A model generated the notes under the pieces. It saw only the letters and a program-made list of their open reading frames with translations. It searched no databases and was not told where the DNA came from. Positions 6,137 through 7,289 of a stretch of DNA of 7,289 bases are shown here, one piece after another. Location: positions 1 through 7,289 of the forward strand of contig USTC01000044.1 of the NCBI GenBank assembly GCA_900557505.1. Reading direction: 5' to 3'. The number at the start of each line of letters is the position of its first letter. The first letter of the stretch is position 1. Source of the DNA: an uncultured Collinsella sp. (GTDB lineage Bacteria > Actinomycetota > Coriobacteriia > Coriobacteriales > Coriobacteriaceae). The position numbers and the translations under genes are program-made.

Positions 6137-7123
6137 CTACTCGTCGTCTCCGTCGTTAGGGTCGCCCTTGAGGGTGTTGATGTCCAGGTACTGGTTGTCG
6201 TCCTCTGCTTTCTGCGTTGCCGATTCGGATGCGGTTGGGCCGCGGAACAGCTGGAATCCCTCAAACGCAATCACGCCGAGCAGAGCGATGATGATGGCGA
6301 TAAAGACAACCTTTGCCGCATGCGAAAACTCCGAAAAGCGCGGCGGTTCTTCTTCGGTGTGGTAATCGGCGGCGCGCTTATCGTCGGTGCCGTGGGTATA
6401 CGACGATGCCGAGGCTGCCTTTACGCTCGCTTGGTTGTAATCGGGGGCGGGCGTGGCAGCAAACGGGTCACGAGAATAGCCGCGCGACGCTTGGCCGTAA
6501 TCCTCGGTTTCGATGCGGCTGACGCGAGGCTGTTCGCTCGGGCGGTTGGCGTATGCTGCGGTGTTGTCGTATGCGGAGTCGCGTTCCTCGGCAGCCGCAA
6601 ACAGGGGGTTTACCGGAATGTTGAGCGACGGCATGCCGCCCGAGGTCTCGTCCAGATCTGCCGCCGCCCAGGAATCAAAGGCAAACTGGCGGTTGGAAAG
6701 ATCATCCAGATCCATAACAGGCGGCTCGAGCTCGGGCTCGGGAGCCGTGTATGCCGACTGCTGCGGGGCAGCATGGCGAATCGTGCTGTTTGCCGTGGGG
6801 CGCTGTGCCGCTGCAGCGAGAAACGCCGCCGTCTCGGACGGATCGCTAGTGGGGTGGGGCGCAGGGGCGGCCTGGCGCGGTGCCTGCATGATGGGGCGGG
6901 TGGCAAAGTCGTCCGCGGGCACGGATGCCGGCGCGGGCGTGGCACTTGTCGGGTGAACCCCGCCGCCCATGAGTTCCTCGGCGGTCCAGGGGCGGTCGCT
7001 CATCACGTCGTCGAGGCTCAGCGCAAAAAGGCCCTCTTCGTCCTCGTCAAACGCGTGTTTCGCATGCCTGGCGCCAGAAGCGGTGCCTCCGCGGCCGTTG
7101 CGTGATGCGTTGCTCGACCCCAT
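6137..7123 (-). CDS. Single-pass membrane protein with long disordered acidic N-terminal region
   Basis: The 328-residue product is of unknown function. The ATG at 7123 is preferred over the earlier in-frame codon at 7156 because AAAGGA lies 9 nt before it. Residues 1-270 are low-complexity and probably disordered, rich in Ala, Pro, Ser, Asp and Glu. Short conserved-looking islands are present: an acidic FDEDEEGLFALSLDDV (25-40), WTAEEL (46-51) and VMDLDDLSNRQFAFDSW (136-152). A single hydrophobic helix spans about 272-293 (VVFIAIIIALLGVIAF). It follows a Lys and precedes an acidic tail of 35 residues ending DPNDGDDE, so the long N-terminal part should be cytoplasmic and the tail outside. There is no signal peptide and no enzyme motif. 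The repeated DYGQAS/DYNQAS motif (208-233) is minor. It may be a scaffold or a cell-envelope/division accessory protein, but nothing proves this. Confidence 0.75.
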   Translation of the reverse strand: MGSSNASRNGRGGTASGARHAKHAFDEDEEGLFALSLDDVMSDRPWTAEELMGGGVHPTSATPAPASVPADDFATRPIMQAPRQAAPAPHPTSDPSETAAFLAAAAQRPTANSTIRHAAPQQSAYTAPEPELEPPVMDLDDLSNRQFAFDSWAAADLDETSGGMPSLNIPVNPLFAAAEERDSAYDNTAAYANRPSEQPRVSRIETEDYGQASRGYSRDPFAATPAPDYNQASVKAASASSYTHGTDDKRAADYHTEEEPPRFSEFSHAAKVVFIAIIIALLGVIAFEGFQLFRGPTASESATQKAEDDNQYLDINTLKGDPNDGDDE

Positions 7124-7158
7124 CTTGTTCCATCCTTTCGAAATGCTCACATCCATCG

Positions 7159-7164
7159 ATTATA
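7159..7164 (-). promoter_or_regulatory. Consensus -10 box upstream of the membrane-protein gene
   Basis: TATAAT reads on the minus strand at 7164-7159, 36 bp before the ATG at 7123, which fits a short leader. I find no good TTGACA-like box 16-18 bp upstream, so the promoter would be -10 driven or need an activator. Confidence 0.4.
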
Positions 7165-7245
7165 TGGAACTTGCCTTGCGGCCGACTCTCGGATTCGTGC
7201 ATTCCAGAACTCGCGCCCAAAAGGGGAGGGGTGCAGACGCGCTGA

Positions 7246-7289
7246 CTATTTGTCGCCGGCGGCAGCTTTGGCCTCGTTGAGGTAGCTAT
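7246..7289 (-). CDS. C-terminal end of an unidentified protein, partial
   Basis: The minus-strand frame entering at the window edge reads SYLNEAKAAAGDK and stops at TAG (7248-7246). The Ala/Lys-rich helical ending is typical of a soluble protein C-terminus in such genomes. Too little is present to name it. It is 123 bp upstream of the membrane-protein start on the same strand, with a -10 box between, so the two need not form an operon. Confidence 0.45.
   Translation of the reverse strand, partial: SYLNEAKAAAGDK

Noticed and set aside
6320..7105. A 261-codon open frame on the + strand opposite the membrane-protein gene
   Set aside because: Its product is Arg/Gly/Val-rich low complexity without a ribosome-binding site, a typical shadow of a GC-rich gene; the minus-strand frame has a good start, a membrane helix and a natural acidic end.

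Overview
The window looks like a chromosomal segment of a high-GC gut actinobacterium of the Coriobacteriia, most likely Collinsella or a close relative. This rests on the GC-rich third codon positions, a fused xanthine dehydrogenase of the selenium-dependent type, and an AAA/DUF4143 ATPase with the GPKWCGKT P-loop familiar from that group. The assignment is inference from protein character; no marker gene is present.

Layout. (1) 1-2438, + strand: the 3' part of a molybdenum hydroxylase. The last cysteine pair of its [2Fe-2S] domain is still in frame at the window edge, so the iron-sulfur and molybdopterin parts are one polypeptide. A strong intrinsic terminator follows at 2508-2543. (2) 2618-2732: five head-to-tail units with an exact 23-bp period, ending about 20 bp before the start of an AAA/DUF4143 ATPase gene (2754-4049, +). 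That gene is interrupted by one in-frame amber codon at 3003, where the family normally has Gln (DEW-Q-EVP), so it is annotated as a pseudogene. (3) 4050-4504: no credible protein gene on the + strand, but a promoter (TTGGTA-17-TAGAAT), several hairpins and an intrinsic terminator define a candidate small RNA of about 216 nt. A hydrophobic open frame without a normal start lies antisense to it. (4) 4505-5239, +: a DEDDh 3'-5' exonuclease. It converges on a 140-residue protein of unknown function (5350-5772, -). (5) 5773-6136: no convincing protein gene, but a 9-bp inverted repeat and a second tandem array, this one with an exact 33-bp period (5991-6089). (6) 6137-7123, -: a 328-residue protein with a long disordered acidic/Pro-Ala-rich N-terminal region and one C-terminal membrane helix. 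(7) 7246-7289, -: the last codons of another gene.

The genes do not form one pathway. The most interesting signal is the pair of short-period tandem arrays, 23 bp and 33 bp, whose bottom strands share a T-rich core (GTTTTTACGCCAT and ACTTTTCCGGAT). One array abuts an AAA/DUF4143 ATPase that is now broken; the other has no such gene beside it. I suggest, as inference only, that these arrays are companion elements (operators, recombination sites or targets) of this ATPase family, and that this window shows two decaying copies of such a unit.
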